A stretch of 64,000 bases of DNA. Origin: DATAUK01 sp036268295 (GTDB lineage: Bacteria; Actinomycetota; Actinomycetes; JAFAQI01). Shown here piece after piece: positions 23,370 through 32,195 of this stretch (position 1 is its first letter; each line of letters begins with the position of its first letter). The notes under the pieces are model-generated. The model was not told the origin of the DNA, searched no databases, and saw only the letters and a program-made list of their open reading frames with translations. The stretch is taken from contig DATAUK010000033.1 of the NCBI GenBank assembly GCA_036268295.1, positions 62,001-126,000 of the forward strand. Direction: 5' to 3'. A program made the translations under genes and the position numbers.

Positions 23370-26300
23370 TGCCGCGGCGTACCGACATCCGCAGCGTGCT
23401 GGTCATCGGCTCCGGGCCGATCGTCATCGGCCAGGCGTGCGAGTTCGACTACTCCGGGACGCAGGCCTGCCGGGTGCTGCGCGAGGAGGGCATGCGGGTC
23501 GCTTTGATCAACTCCAACCCGGCAACGATCATGACCGATCCGGAGTTCTCCGACGCGACCTACATCGAGCCGATCACGCCGGAGTACGTCGAGAAGGTCA
23601 TCGCGCAGGAACGCCCGGATGCGTTGCTCGCGACGCTCGGCGGCCAGACCGCGCTGAACGTCACCGTCGCCCTGCACGAGCGCGGCGTTCTGGAGCGCTA
23701 TGGCGTCGAGTTGATTGGGGCCTCGATCGCCGCGATTCATGCCGGAGAGGATAGGCAAGCCTTCAAGGCGGTGTGCGACGCGATCGGTGCCGACTATGCG
23801 CGGAGCACCTTGGTGCGAACCGTCGCCGAGGGGGTCGACGCCGCCGGCGAGCTCGGCTATCCGCTGGTGCTGCGGCCGTCGTTCACCCTCGGTGGTGCCG
23901 GCTCGGGGTTCGCCCACGACGAGACCGAGCTGCGGGCCATGGTGGCGGCCGGCCTCTCCGCCAGCCCGGTGCACGAGGTGCTGGTCGAGGAGAGCGTGCT
24001 CGGCTGGAAGGAGTACGAGCTCGAGGTCATGCGTGACCGCGAGGACAACTGCGTCGTGGTGTGCTCGATCGAGAACTTCGACCCGATGGGGGTTCACACC
24101 GGCGACAGCATCACCGTCGCTCCGGCGATGACCCTCACCGACCGCGAATACCAGCAGATGCGTGACATGGCGTTCGCCGTGATCCGCGAGGTCGGCGTCG
24201 AGACCGGCGGGTCGAACATTCAGTTCGCAGTCGACCCGGCGTCCGGCCGCCAGGTCGTCATCGAGATGAACCCGCGGGTCTCGCGGTCGAGCGCGTTGGC
24301 GAGCAAGGCCACCGGCTTCCCGATCGCGAAGATCGCGGCCAAGCTGGCGCTCGGCTACACCCTTGCGGAGATCCCGAACGACATCACCGCGGAGACGCCG
24401 GCCAGCTTCGAGCCGAGCCTGGACTACGTCGTGGTCAAGATCCCGCGGTTCGCGTTCGAGAAGTTCCCCGGCGCCGACACCACACTGACCACGCACATGA
24501 AGAGCGTCGGAGAGGTGATGGCACTCGGCCGATGCTTCACCGAGGCGCTGCAGAAGGCAGTGCGGTCGCTGGAAGCCAAGGGCGCCGAGCTCGACTTCGC
24601 CTCGCCGATCGGCGACAAGGCCGAGTGGCTCGCCGCCGCGGCCCGACCCCATGACCGTCGGCTGCAAGCGGTCGTGCAGGCGATGCGAGCCGGAGCCTCG
24701 CCGACCGAGCTGCATGACGCCACCGGAATCGACCCTTGGTTCCTTGACCAGCTGGTTCTGCTGAGCGAGGTGGCTGCCGAGGTCCGTGACGCGCCGCAGC
24801 TTGACCCGACCAGGCTTCGCTGGGCCAAGCGTCATGGCTTCTCCGACGTGCAGATCGCAGGGCTGCGTGACGGTGTCGGCGAGGATGACATCCGCCGGCT
24901 GCGCCACGCGTTGGGGGTCCGTCCGGTGTTCAAGACCGTCGACACCTGCGCCGCGGAGTTCGCGGCGCGCACGCCGTACCACTACTCCTCCTACGACGAG
25001 GAGGACGAGGTCGAGGCGAGCGAGCGGCCCAAGGTGCTGATCCTCGGCAGCGGTCCGAACCGGATCGGACAGGGTGTGGAGTTCGACTACTCCTGCGTGC
25101 ATGCCTGCTACGCGTTGCACGACGCCGGCTACGACACCGTGATGATCAACTGCAACCCGGAGACGGTGTCGACCGACTACGACACCTCTGACCGGCTCTA
25201 CTTCGAGCCGCTGACCTGCGAGGACGTGCTCGAGGTCGTCGCGGCTGAGCAGCGAAGCGGCGAGGTGGTGGGCGTTGTCGTGCAGCTCGGCGGCCAGACG
25301 CCGCTCGGTCTGGCGCAGCGGCTCAAGGATGAGGGCGTGCCGATCGTCGGCACCGCGCCCGAGGCGATCCACCTCGCTGAGGAACGCGGCGCGTTCGGCC
25401 GGGTCCTCGCAGCAGCCGGCTTGCTGGCACCGAAGCACGGGCTGGCCCGGTCGTATGACGAGGCGGCCGCGATCGCCGCCGAAATCGGATATCCGGTGCT
25501 GGTCCGGCCCTCCTACGTTCTCGGCGGTCGCGGGATGGAAATCGTCTACGACGACGATCATCTGCGCGGCTACATCGACCGGGCCACCGAGGTCAGCCCC
25601 GAGCATCCGGTGCTGGTCGACCGGTTCCTCGACGACGCCTGCGAGATCGACGTCGATGCGTTGTACGACGGCAGCGAGCTGTTCCTCGGCGGGGTCATGG
25701 AGCACATCGAGGAGGCCGGGATCCATTCCGGTGACTCGGCCTGCGTGCTGCCGCCGATCACCCTCGGGCGCGCTGACGTGGCGCGGATCCGGCAGGCGAC
25801 CGAGGCGATCGCCGCCGGCGTCGGCGTACGCGGCCTTCTCAACGTGCAGTTCGCACTGGCCGGCGACGTGCTCTACGTGCTCGAGGCGAATCCGCGGGCG
25901 AGCCGCACGGTTCCCTTTGTTGCCAAGGCAACCGCTGTGCCGCTCGCCAAGGCAGCTGCACTCGTGATGCTCGGCGCCAGCATCGCCGAGCTTCGCCGCG
26001 AGGGCCTGCTACCGGCGGGTGACGGCGCCGACCTGCCGTTCGATGCGGCGATCTGCGTGAAGGAAGCGGTCCTGCCGTGGAACCGGTTCACCGGGGTCGA
26101 CACCGTGCTCGGCCCGGAGATGAAGTCGACCGGTGAGGTGATGGGGGTCGACGCCGGTTTCGGCACCGCGTTCGCCAAGTCACAGGAGGCGGCGTACGGC
26201 GCGCTGCCGACCAAGGGCCGGGTGTTCGTGTCCGTTGCGAACCGTGACAAGCGACACCTGATCTTCCCGGCGAAACGGTTGGCAGATCTGGGATTCGAGG

Positions 26301-26698
26301 TCCTCGCCACGGTCGGCACCGCAGAGGTTCTCCGGCGCAACGGAGTGCCGTCGAGTGTGGTGCGCAAGGTGTCTGACGGCCGCGGGCCGGACGGCGAGCC
26401 GACGATCGTCGACCGGATCACCGCCGGCGAGGTCGACCTGATCGTGAACACCCCGTTCGGCAACTCCGGGCAGCGACTCGACGGCTACGAGATCCGCACC
26501 GCCGCGGTGATCCGGGGGATTCCGTGCCTCACCACGGTGCAGGCACTCGGCGCCGCGGTCCAGGGCATCGAGGCGCTCCGAGCCGGCGACATCGGGGTAG
26601 CTCCGCTGCAGCGACATCACACCGGGATCGTTTCCGCGCGGGACGGCGGCCCGGTCGTGGTGTTGGATGCCAGTGGAGAAGCGGAGGGCAACGACTGA
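23369..26698 (+). CDS. carB: Carbamoyl-phosphate synthase large subunit
   Basis: A 1109-residue enzyme with two homologous ATP-grasp halves. The first opens with VLVIGSGPIVIGQACEFDYS, the second near residue 550 with VLILGSGPNRIGQGVEFDYS. Each has the QLGGQT/TLGGQTALN and NPR(V/A)SRSS/T ATP-grasp motifs. The last 170 or so residues form the MGS-like allosteric domain (VFVSVANRDKRHLIFPAKRL, LIVNTPFGNSG). It starts on the carA stop codon and its own stop overlaps pyrK. Confidence 0.98.
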   Translation: MPRRTDIRSVLVIGSGPIVIGQACEFDYSGTQACRVLREEGMRVALINSNPATIMTDPEFSDATYIEPITPEYVEKVIAQERPDALLATLGGQTALNVTVALHERGVLERYGVELIGASIAAIHAGEDRQAFKAVCDAIGADYARSTLVRTVAEGVDAAGELGYPLVLRPSFTLGGAGSGFAHDETELRAMVAAGLSASPVHEVLVEESVLGWKEYELEVMRDREDNCVVVCSIENFDPMGVHTGDSITVAPAMTLTDREYQQMRDMAFAVIREVGVETGGSNIQFAVDPASGRQVVIEMNPRVSRSSALASKATGFPIAKIAAKLALGYTLAEIPNDITAETPASFEPSLDYVVVKIPRFAFEKFPGADTTLTTHMKSVGEVMALGRCFTEALQKAVRSLEAKGAELDFASPIGDKAEWLAAAARPHDRRLQAVVQAMRAGASPTELHDATGIDPWFLDQLVLLSEVAAEVRDAPQLDPTRLRWAKRHGFSDVQIAGLRDGVGEDDIRRLRHALGVRPVFKTVDTCAAEFAARTPYHYSSYDEEDEVEASERPKVLILGSGPNRIGQGVEFDYSCVHACYALHDAGYDTVMINCNPETVSTDYDTSDRLYFEPLTCEDVLEVVAAEQRSGEVVGVVVQLGGQTPLGLAQRLKDEGVPIVGTAPEAIHLAEERGAFGRVLAAAGLLAPKHGLARSYDEAAAIAAEIGYPVLVRPSYVLGGRGMEIVYDDDHLRGYIDRATEVSPEHPVLVDRFLDDACEIDVDALYDGSELFLGGVMEHIEEAGIHSGDSACVLPPITLGRADVARIRQATEAIAAGVGVRGLLNVQFALAGDVLYVLEANPRASRTVPFVAKATAVPLAKAAALVMLGASIAELRREGLLPAGDGADLPFDAAICVKEAVLPWNRFTGVDTVLGPEMKSTGEVMGVDAGFGTAFAKSQEAAYGALPTKGRVFVSVANRDKRHLIFPAKRLADLGFEVLATVGTAEVLRRNGVPSSVVRKVSDGRGPDGEPTIVDRITAGEVDLIVNTPFGNSGQRLDGYEIRTAAVIRGIPCLTTVQALGAAVQGIEALRAGDIGVAPLQRHHTGIVSARDGGPVVVLDASGEAEGND

Positions 26699-27561
26699 TG
26701 CCAGTGCAGGTCAAGGGCGAGGTGCTCAGCGTCAAGCCGATCGGGGACTACTACTCGATGACGGTGGTCGCGTCGGGCATCGCGGAGCACGCCAAGCCGG
26801 GGCAGTTCGTCGCGGTCGCGGTCGGTGGCGACTCCGGCGGCATGCTGCTGCGCCGCGCGTTCTCGATCTATTCGGTCCGCGAGACGGGGGTGTACGGCGG
26901 CACCGTGGAGTTCATCTTCTCGGTCACCGGTCCCGGCACCGCCTGGATGGCGCGACAGCGTGCCTACGACCCGATCGACATCGTTGGCCCGCTCGGGCGG
27001 CCGTTCTCGCTGCCGCGTGAGCCGGCCAACTGCGTCCTGGTCGGCGGTGGCTATGGTTCGGCGCCACTGTTTCTGCTCGGCGACGCGCTTCGGCTCCGTG
27101 GTTGCCGCATCGACGCGGTTCTTGGCGCCTCGACCGGCGACCGGATGTTCGGCGCGCTCGACGCGAAACGGATGGCGGCGACGGTCGCCTTCACGACCGA
27201 TGACGGCTCCTACGGTGAGAAGGGCCGGGTCTCCGACGCGCTGCCCGAGGTCATCGACCGGGTCCACGCCGACGTCGTCTACGCCTGCGGCCCGATGGGG
27301 ATGCTGGCGGCGGTGCAGCGGGTGGCGAGCGCGGCGTACGGCGGTGCCGGCATCCCGACCCAGCTCGCGGTCGAGGAGTCGATGGCGTGCGGCATCGGGG
27401 TCTGCATGACCTGCGTGCTGCCGGTCATCGGCTCCGATGACCAGACCCGGATGGTGCGTTCCTGCGTAGACGGCCCGGTCTTCGCCGGCGACCGGATTCG
27501 CTGGGACGCGCTCGGCACCGTGCCGGACGACGCGATCGGCGCCGCCGAGGTTGGTAAATGA
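26698..27561 (+). CDS. pyrK: Dihydroorotate dehydrogenase electron-transfer subunit
   Basis: A 287-residue FAD and [2Fe-2S] protein that passes electrons from the PyrD FMN to NAD. RRAFSIYSV is the FAD-binding segment, LVGGGYGSAPLFLLGDAL and YACGPMGML the NAD-binding lobe. The iron-sulfur cluster ligands are CGIGVCMTC (C-x4-C-x2-C) and a fourth Cys 16 residues later. ATG 26698 overlaps the carB stop. It pairs with the type 1B PyrD two positions downstream. The 29-codon leader frame begins on its stop. Confidence 0.94.
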   Translation: MPVQVKGEVLSVKPIGDYYSMTVVASGIAEHAKPGQFVAVAVGGDSGGMLLRRAFSIYSVRETGVYGGTVEFIFSVTGPGTAWMARQRAYDPIDIVGPLGRPFSLPREPANCVLVGGGYGSAPLFLLGDALRLRGCRIDAVLGASTGDRMFGALDAKRMAATVAFTTDDGSYGEKGRVSDALPEVIDRVHADVVYACGPMGMLAAVQRVASAAYGGAGIPTQLAVEESMACGIGVCMTCVLPVIGSDDQTRMVRSCVDGPVFAGDRIRWDALGTVPDDAIGAAEVGK

Positions 27562-27647
27562 GCGAGTATCGAAGCGCAGCGGAGGTGGCTCGCTCCAATG
27601 ACATCGGCGTCTCCGCGTTGGTGCGGCCGGTAAGGGCGGGCCAATGA
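27558..27647 (+). CDS. 29-codon leader reading frame, copy 2 (between pyrK and pyrD)
   Basis: An intact frame starting MSEYRSAAEVARSNDIGVSA, the same length and layout as the copies before bldD and a response regulator. Its ATG overlaps the pyrK stop (ATGA) and its TGA overlaps the pyrD ATG. GAGG lies seven bases before its start. The GAGCGAGT/GCTCGCTC hairpin is kept with one G-U pair, and AAGGG near the end could be the pyrD ribosome site. It sits inside an operon whose other junctions are simple 1-8 base overlaps, so it looks inserted. Translation is plausible but unproven. Confidence 0.5.
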   Translation: MSEYRSAAEVARSNDIGVSALVRPVRAGQ

Positions 27648-28708
27648 GCATCACACTTCGGCATGACTTGAGCTCGCCGCGCGAGGTCGCCGTCGACATG
27701 ACGACGACGCTCGACACCGTGATCGTGCCGGACCCGGTGTTCACCGCATCAGGATGTGCCGCCGCCGGCCAGGAGCTGGCGGCCTACAACGACCTGCGGG
27801 TGATCGGCGGGGTCGTCACCAAGTCGATCCAGCTGCTGCCGCGGGCCGGTCGGGCCACGCCCCGGATGGCCGAGACGCCGAGCGGAATGCTCAACTCGAT
27901 CGGACTGCAGGGCGCGGGGATCGATGTCTTCATGAAACGCGACCTCGGCTGGCTCGAGGAGAACGATGTCTGCGCGGTCGTCTCGATCGCCGGCTCGTCC
28001 ATCGACGACTACGCGAAGCTCGCCACCAAGCTGCGGGGTTCGCCGATCGCGATGATCGAGGTCAACATCTCGTGCCCGAACGTCGCCAACCGCGGTGAGG
28101 TCTTCGCCTGCGACCGCAGCGCTGCCGCCGCTGTCATCGCCGCGGTACGCCGATCCTCGCCGACCGGCGTGCCGATCTTCGCGAAGCTCTCGCCGGACGT
28201 CACCGACATCGTGTCGATCGCGAAGGGCTGCGTCGACGCCGGTGCCGCCGGCCTGTCGCTGATCAACACCACTCTCGGCATGGTCATCGACACCGACACC
28301 ATGCGTCCTGCCCTTGCCGGGATCACCGGCGGGCTGTCGGGTCCGGCGATCCGGCCGCTGGCGCTGCGCTGTGTGTGGCAGGTGCACGAGGCGCTTCCCG
28401 ACGTACCGATCTTCGGGGTTGGCGGCATCCGCACCGGCCTCGACGCCTTCCAGTTCATCCTGGCCGGCGCCAGCGCGGTGCAGGTCGGAACGGTGATCTT
28501 CAACGATCCCGGCGCGCCGACCCGGATCTCACGCGAGCTGCGCGAGGTCCTCGCCGCGCACGGCATGGACCGGATCGAGCAGGCGATCGGGTTGGGCCAC
28601 CGCGGCCCGGACCAGGAGATCCCGGAAGGCCCGGAGCCGGTCGGCGACGACCTGATGTCGGACTGCGACAGCGAGTTGATCCGGCGCGATGAGGACGAGG
28701 ATGCATGA
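27644..28708 (+). CDS. pyrD: Dihydroorotate dehydrogenase, type 1B catalytic subunit
   Basis: A 354-residue FMN enzyme that oxidises dihydroorotate to orotate. VNISCPNV carries the catalytic Cys of class 1 enzymes. VTKSIQLLPRAGRATPRM, IFAKLSPDV, INTTLG and GVGGIRTGLDAFQFILAGA are the flavin and substrate sites. Partner PyrK is upstream. The acidic C-terminal tail after about residue 325 is longer than in many homologues. Start ATG is coupled to the leader frame. Confidence 0.95.
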   Translation: MSITLRHDLSSPREVAVDMTTTLDTVIVPDPVFTASGCAAAGQELAAYNDLRVIGGVVTKSIQLLPRAGRATPRMAETPSGMLNSIGLQGAGIDVFMKRDLGWLEENDVCAVVSIAGSSIDDYAKLATKLRGSPIAMIEVNISCPNVANRGEVFACDRSAAAAVIAAVRRSSPTGVPIFAKLSPDVTDIVSIAKGCVDAGAAGLSLINTTLGMVIDTDTMRPALAGITGGLSGPAIRPLALRCVWQVHEALPDVPIFGVGGIRTGLDAFQFILAGASAVQVGTVIFNDPGAPTRISRELREVLAAHGMDRIEQAIGLGHRGPDQEIPEGPEPVGDDLMSDCDSELIRRDEDEDA

Positions 28709-28721
28709 AAGAGGTCAGAAC

Positions 28722-29408
28722 GTGAAAGCCCCGATAGCCGTCGCGCTCGACACCTCCGACCTGGCAACCGCGGTCCGCTGGGCGAGTGCGGTCAGCGATC
28801 ACGTGTCGACCGCCAAGGTCGGCCTCGAGCTGTTCTGCGCCGAGGGCGCTGCTGCGGTCGAGAAGATCCGCGCCGGCTCCGATCTCGAGATCTTTCTCGA
28901 CCTCAAGCTGCACGACATCCCCGCCACGGTCGGCGGTGCGGCGCGGGCGGTTGCCGATCTGGCTCCGACCTACCTCACCGTGCACGCCGCCGGCGGCGCA
29001 GCGATGATCGCGGCGGCAGCGAAAGCGCTGCCCGAGACCCGGATCACTGCCGTCACCATCCTCACCTCGCTCGCGGCGCCTGATCTCGACCGGATCGGGC
29101 TCGCCGGGCCGCCCGAGACTGCGGCCGTGCGGTTGGCGATGCTGGCCGTCGGCGCCGGCGCCCGCGCGATCGTCTGCTCGCCGCGGGAGGTTGCCTCGGT
29201 GCGGGCCGCGGTGGGTCCGGCGATCCGGCTGATCACCCCGGGGGTGCGCCCGACCGGCACCGCCAGCGACGACCAGGCGAGGGTCTCGACGCCGGCCCAG
29301 GCGTTGGCCGACGGCGCGGACCTGCTGGTGATCGGGCGCCCGATTACCGGTGCTGCTGATCCTGGTGTGGCGGCTGCGTCGGTTGCCGCGTCGCTTGTCG
29401 CCTCCTAG
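28722..29408 (+). CDS. pyrF: Orotidine 5'-phosphate decarboxylase
   Basis: A 228-residue TIM-barrel enzyme producing UMP. FLDLKLHDIPATV provides the catalytic Asp-Lys-Asp triad region. LITPGVRPTG binds the phosphate. GTG 28722 is chosen because AGAGG lies seven bases upstream and it gives the normal KAPIAVALD start; ATG 28701 and ATG 28689 are in-frame alternatives that would overlap pyrD. It is the last gene of the UMP operon. Confidence 0.94.
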   Translation: MKAPIAVALDTSDLATAVRWASAVSDHVSTAKVGLELFCAEGAAAVEKIRAGSDLEIFLDLKLHDIPATVGGAARAVADLAPTYLTVHAAGGAAMIAAAAKALPETRITAVTILTSLAAPDLDRIGLAGPPETAAVRLAMLAVGAGARAIVCSPREVASVRAAVGPAIRLITPGVRPTGTASDDQARVSTPAQALADGADLLVIGRPITGAADPGVAAASVAASLVAS

Positions 29409-29534
29409 TTGCGCAACCCGTTTCGCCTCGCTAGGTTCGCCGCCGCTGGTGCTCTTGCGCAATCGGGGTGGCGTAATAGTGGCTAGTGCACTCCCGCCCG
29501 TACCACCCGTCCCAGACCATGAGGTGAATGCCAA

Positions 29535-29876
29535 GTGGCCCTCCCGTCGTTGACCCCCGAAGAGCGTTCGGCCGCGCTGGCCAAGGCGGCCGCCGCGCGC
29601 AAGTCGAGGGCCGCGCTGCGCGACCGGCTCAAGCACGCCGCTGCCTCGCTCGACGACGTCTTCTCGGCCGGTGAGACCGACGAGGCGGTCGGCAAGATGC
29701 GGGTCAGCGCGGTGCTCGAGTCGATGCCAGGGGTCGGCAAGGTGCGCGCCCAGCGGATCATGGAGAAGATCGGGATCTCCGCGAGCCGCCGGGTTCGCGG
29801 CCTCGGCACCCACCAGCGGGCAGCGTTGCAACGCGAGTTCGCACCAGGGCCAACTGCACCGCATGCCGGGATCTAG
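29535..29876 (+). CDS. mihF: Actinobacterial integration host factor
   Basis: A 113-residue basic nucleoid protein. ALPSLTPEERSAALAKAAAAR and KMRVSAVLESMPGVGKVRAQRIMEKIGI are the signature helices, the latter holding the helix-two-turn-helix that binds DNA. GTG 29535 is the start; GAGGTG lies about 10 bases upstream. The last 11 residues after REF are longer than the usual family end, and the TAG stop is part of the left terminal repeat of the palindromic element at 29873. Adjacent gmk and rpoZ match the usual actinobacterial order. Confidence 0.93.
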   Translation: MALPSLTPEERSAALAKAAAARKSRAALRDRLKHAAASLDDVFSAGETDEAVGKMRVSAVLESMPGVGKVRAQRIMEKIGISASRRVRGLGTHQRAALQREFAPGPTAPHAGI

Positions 29877-30037
29877 TGTCCCGCGCCAGAAGTTCGGCGG
29901 CTAATTCCGTCGCCCAGATGCGCGCTCACGGCGTTGTCGTCGTGGGCGGTAGCACGACTACCGCTCTCCTCCTCCGCCTTGCGAGCGCACACCTGAACAA
30001 CGGACTTATGCCACCAACTCCAGGCGCGGGACACTAG
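29873..30037. mobile_element. MITE-like palindromic element between mihF and gmk
   Basis: A 165-bp segment bounded by CTAGTGTCCCGCGCC and its exact complement (15-bp terminal inverted repeats). Imperfect complementarity continues inward: 42 of the outer 55 positions match, many mismatches being G-U compatible. A central hairpin CGGTAG/CTACCG lies near 29947-29963. There is no coding capacity. CTAG at both ends may be the duplicated or preferred target. The left end supplies the mihF stop codon and the right end abuts the gmk GTG. As RNA it would fold into one long stem that could separate mihF from gmk expression. Confidence 0.65.
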
Positions 30038-30594
30038 TGCCTGCTAGCCGCCTTACTGTTCTGTCCGGCCCGGCCGGCGTCGGGAAGAGCACCGTCGTTG
30101 CCCATCTGCGCCATCACGCGCCGCAGATCTGGCACTCGGTGAGCGTGACGACCCGGCCGATCCGGCCTGGCGAGACCGACGGCGCGAGCTATCGGTTCGT
30201 CACCCCGGCGCAGTTCGAGGCGATGGTCGCGGCCGGCGAGCTGCTCGAGCACGCGGAGTACGCCGGCAACTTCTATGGCACGCCGCGTGCCCCCGTCAGC
30301 GAGCATCTCGCCGCCGGTGATCCGGTGCTGCTGGAGATCGAGATCCAGGGCGCACGTCAGGTGCGCGAACTGGTGCCGGAGGCGCTGCTCGTCTTCCTCG
30401 CGCCGCCGTCGTGGGACGAGCTCGAGCGGCGGCTGCGCGGCCGCGGCACTGAGGCCGCGGAGGTCATCGCCCGCCGGCTCGACCAGGCCAGGATCGAGCT
30501 CGCCGCCGAGCCCGAGTTCGATGCCGTGATCGTGGCGCGTTCTGTCGCGGCGGCCGCTGGCGATCTGCTCGGCCTGATGCAGGCCCCGGCGTAG
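30037..30594 (+). CDS. gmk: Guanylate kinase
   Basis: A 185-residue kinase converting GMP to GDP. Walker A is SGPAGVGKST (residues 10-19). SVSVTTRPIRPGETDGASYRF and EYAGNFYGTP are the GMP-binding motifs, and LEIEIQGARQV follows. The first possible start, GTG 30037, lies at the edge of the palindromic element and has no ribosome site, giving a slightly short N-terminus of eight residues before the P-loop. The native leader may have been replaced by the element. Confidence 0.95.
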   Translation: MPASRLTVLSGPAGVGKSTVVAHLRHHAPQIWHSVSVTTRPIRPGETDGASYRFVTPAQFEAMVAAGELLEHAEYAGNFYGTPRAPVSEHLAAGDPVLLEIEIQGARQVRELVPEALLVFLAPPSWDELERRLRGRGTEAAEVIARRLDQARIELAAEPEFDAVIVARSVAAAAGDLLGLMQAPA

Positions 30595-30670
30595 CGGGTT
30601 GAGCGCTCAGGCTGCCCGACGCTGGTAGCCTGGAGGTCTCTCCCGTCCGTCTTCTTAGATTGAGGCATGT

Positions 30671-30934
30671 GTGTCCGGCACCGCCGCGCGACCCGAAGGC
30701 ATCACCAACCCGCCGATTGACGAGCTGCTCGAGCGGGTCGAGAGCAAGTACGCCCTGGTGATCTATGCCGCTAAGCGCGCCCGCCAGATCAACGCTTACT
30801 ACTCCCAGCTCGGCGAGGGCCTGCTGGAATATGTCGGACCACTCGTCCCGGCCCACGTGCAGGAGAAGCCGCTGTCGGTGGCGTTGCGCGAGGCCAACCA
30901 GGATCTGCTGAGCTTCGAGCAGATCGAGGTCTAG
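30671..30934 (+). CDS. rpoZ: RNA polymerase omega subunit
   Basis: An 87-residue subunit that aids assembly of the beta' subunit. GITNPPIDELLERVESKYALVIYAAKRARQINAYY is the conserved core, with the actinobacterial GEGLLEYVGPLVPAHVQEKPLSVALREA extension. GTG 30671 follows TTGAGG with correct spacing. It lies between gmk and coaBC, the conserved actinobacterial order. A TAGCCT element at about 30630 could be a -10 box. Confidence 0.95.
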   Translation: MSGTAARPEGITNPPIDELLERVESKYALVIYAAKRARQINAYYSQLGEGLLEYVGPLVPAHVQEKPLSVALREANQDLLSFEQIEV

Positions 30935-30955
30935 CTCAACTCCTCGGAGGCGCGC

Positions 30956-32179
30956 TTGAGCACTGCCGAGCCCGGCGACGCGCCGCGCGTGATCCTCGGC
31001 GTCTGCGGCGGCATCGCGGCGTACAAAGCCTGTGAGCTGCTTCGCCGGCTGACCGAGTCCGGGCACGATGTCCGGGTCATTCCGACCGACTCGGCACTGC
31101 AGTTCGTCGGTGAGACGACCTGGGCGGCGTTGTCGGGGAACCCGGTGGCGACCGATGTGTGGACCGCGGCCCACCAGGTGCCCCACGTGATGCTCGGCCG
31201 GCAGGCCGATCTGGTCGTCGTCGCGCCGGCGACCGCGGACTTCCTGGCCCGGATGGTGATCGGCCGCTCCGATGACCTCCTGAGTGCCACCTTGCTGACC
31301 GCGAGATGCCCGATCGTGGTCGCTCCCGCGATGCACACCGAGATGTGGGAGCACGCTGCGACCCGCGAGAACGTCGCGACGCTACGGGAGCGCGGCGTGA
31401 TCGTGCTCGAACCGGCGGTCGGCCGGCTGACCGGCACCGACAGCGGGATCGGCCGGCTGCCGGAGCCGGCGGAGATCTTCGCGGTGGCCCGCATGGTGCT
31501 GAGCCGAGGTGCGGCGGCGCCGCTGGACCTGGTCGGCCGTCACGTCGTGGTCTCGGCGGGGGGCACCCGGGAGCCACTGGATCCGGTGCGCTTCCTCGGG
31601 AATCGCTCGAGCGGGCGGCAAGGCTATGCGCTCGCTCGAGCCGCGGTTGCCCGCGGCGCCGAGGTCACCCTGATCTCGGCGAATGCCGCACTCGCAGATC
31701 CGGCCGGGGCCAAGGTGGTCCGGGTCGGCACCGCCGACGAGCTCCGCAGCGCCGTGCTCGAGGCAGCCGCAAGTGCCGACGCGGTCGTCATGGCCGCAGC
31801 GGTCGCCGACTTCCGGCCGGTCTCGCGGGCGACCTCCAAACTGAAGAAGACCTCTGTCGAGCCTGACCCGATCGCGTTGACCAGGAACGCCGACATCCTT
31901 GCCGAGATCTCCGCTGACCGGCTGCGGGCCGGCCAGGTCGTCGTCGGGTTCGCGGCCGAGACCGACGACGCGGTCGCCAACGGCCGGGTCAAGCTGGCGG
32001 CCAAGGGGTGCGACCTGATCGTCGTCAATGAGGTGGGGGAGCACCGCACCTTCGACTCCGACGACAACTCGGCGACCATCCTCGCCGCTGACGGCACCGT
32101 GACCGTCGTCGGTGAAGGGAGCAAGGAAGCGCTCGGTCATGTGATCTGGGATCTCGTTGTCGCCCGGCTGGCCGTTTAG
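30956..32179 (+). CDS. coaBC: Bifunctional phosphopantothenoylcysteine decarboxylase / phosphopantothenate-cysteine ligase
   Basis: A 407-residue coenzyme A biosynthesis fusion. TTG 30956 follows CGGAGG. The N-terminal flavoprotein domain has LGVCGGIAAYKACELLRRL and VVAPATADFLARM. The catalytic motif reads PAMHTEMW, with His where E. coli has Asn, a form typical of actinobacteria. The C-terminal CTP-dependent ligase has SAGGTREPLDPVRFLGNRSSG, AAAVADFRP and VGFAAET. It follows rpoZ by 21 bases. Confidence 0.95.
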   Translation: MSTAEPGDAPRVILGVCGGIAAYKACELLRRLTESGHDVRVIPTDSALQFVGETTWAALSGNPVATDVWTAAHQVPHVMLGRQADLVVVAPATADFLARMVIGRSDDLLSATLLTARCPIVVAPAMHTEMWEHAATRENVATLRERGVIVLEPAVGRLTGTDSGIGRLPEPAEIFAVARMVLSRGAAAPLDLVGRHVVVSAGGTREPLDPVRFLGNRSSGRQGYALARAAVARGAEVTLISANAALADPAGAKVVRVGTADELRSAVLEAAASADAVVMAAAVADFRPVSRATSKLKKTSVEPDPIALTRNADILAEISADRLRAGQVVVGFAAETDDAVANGRVKLAAKGCDLIVVNEVGEHRTFDSDDNSATILAADGTVTVVGEGSKEALGHVIWDLVVARLAV

Positions 32180-32195
32180 CCCGGACCCGGTCGAC

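Noticed and set aside
23219..25726. Long open frame (835 codons) on the minus strand opposite carB
   Set aside because: It lies fully antisense to an intact carB. Its His/Arg/Asp-rich composition is that of the GC-rich third-position shadow frame, and no domain or ribosome site is seen.
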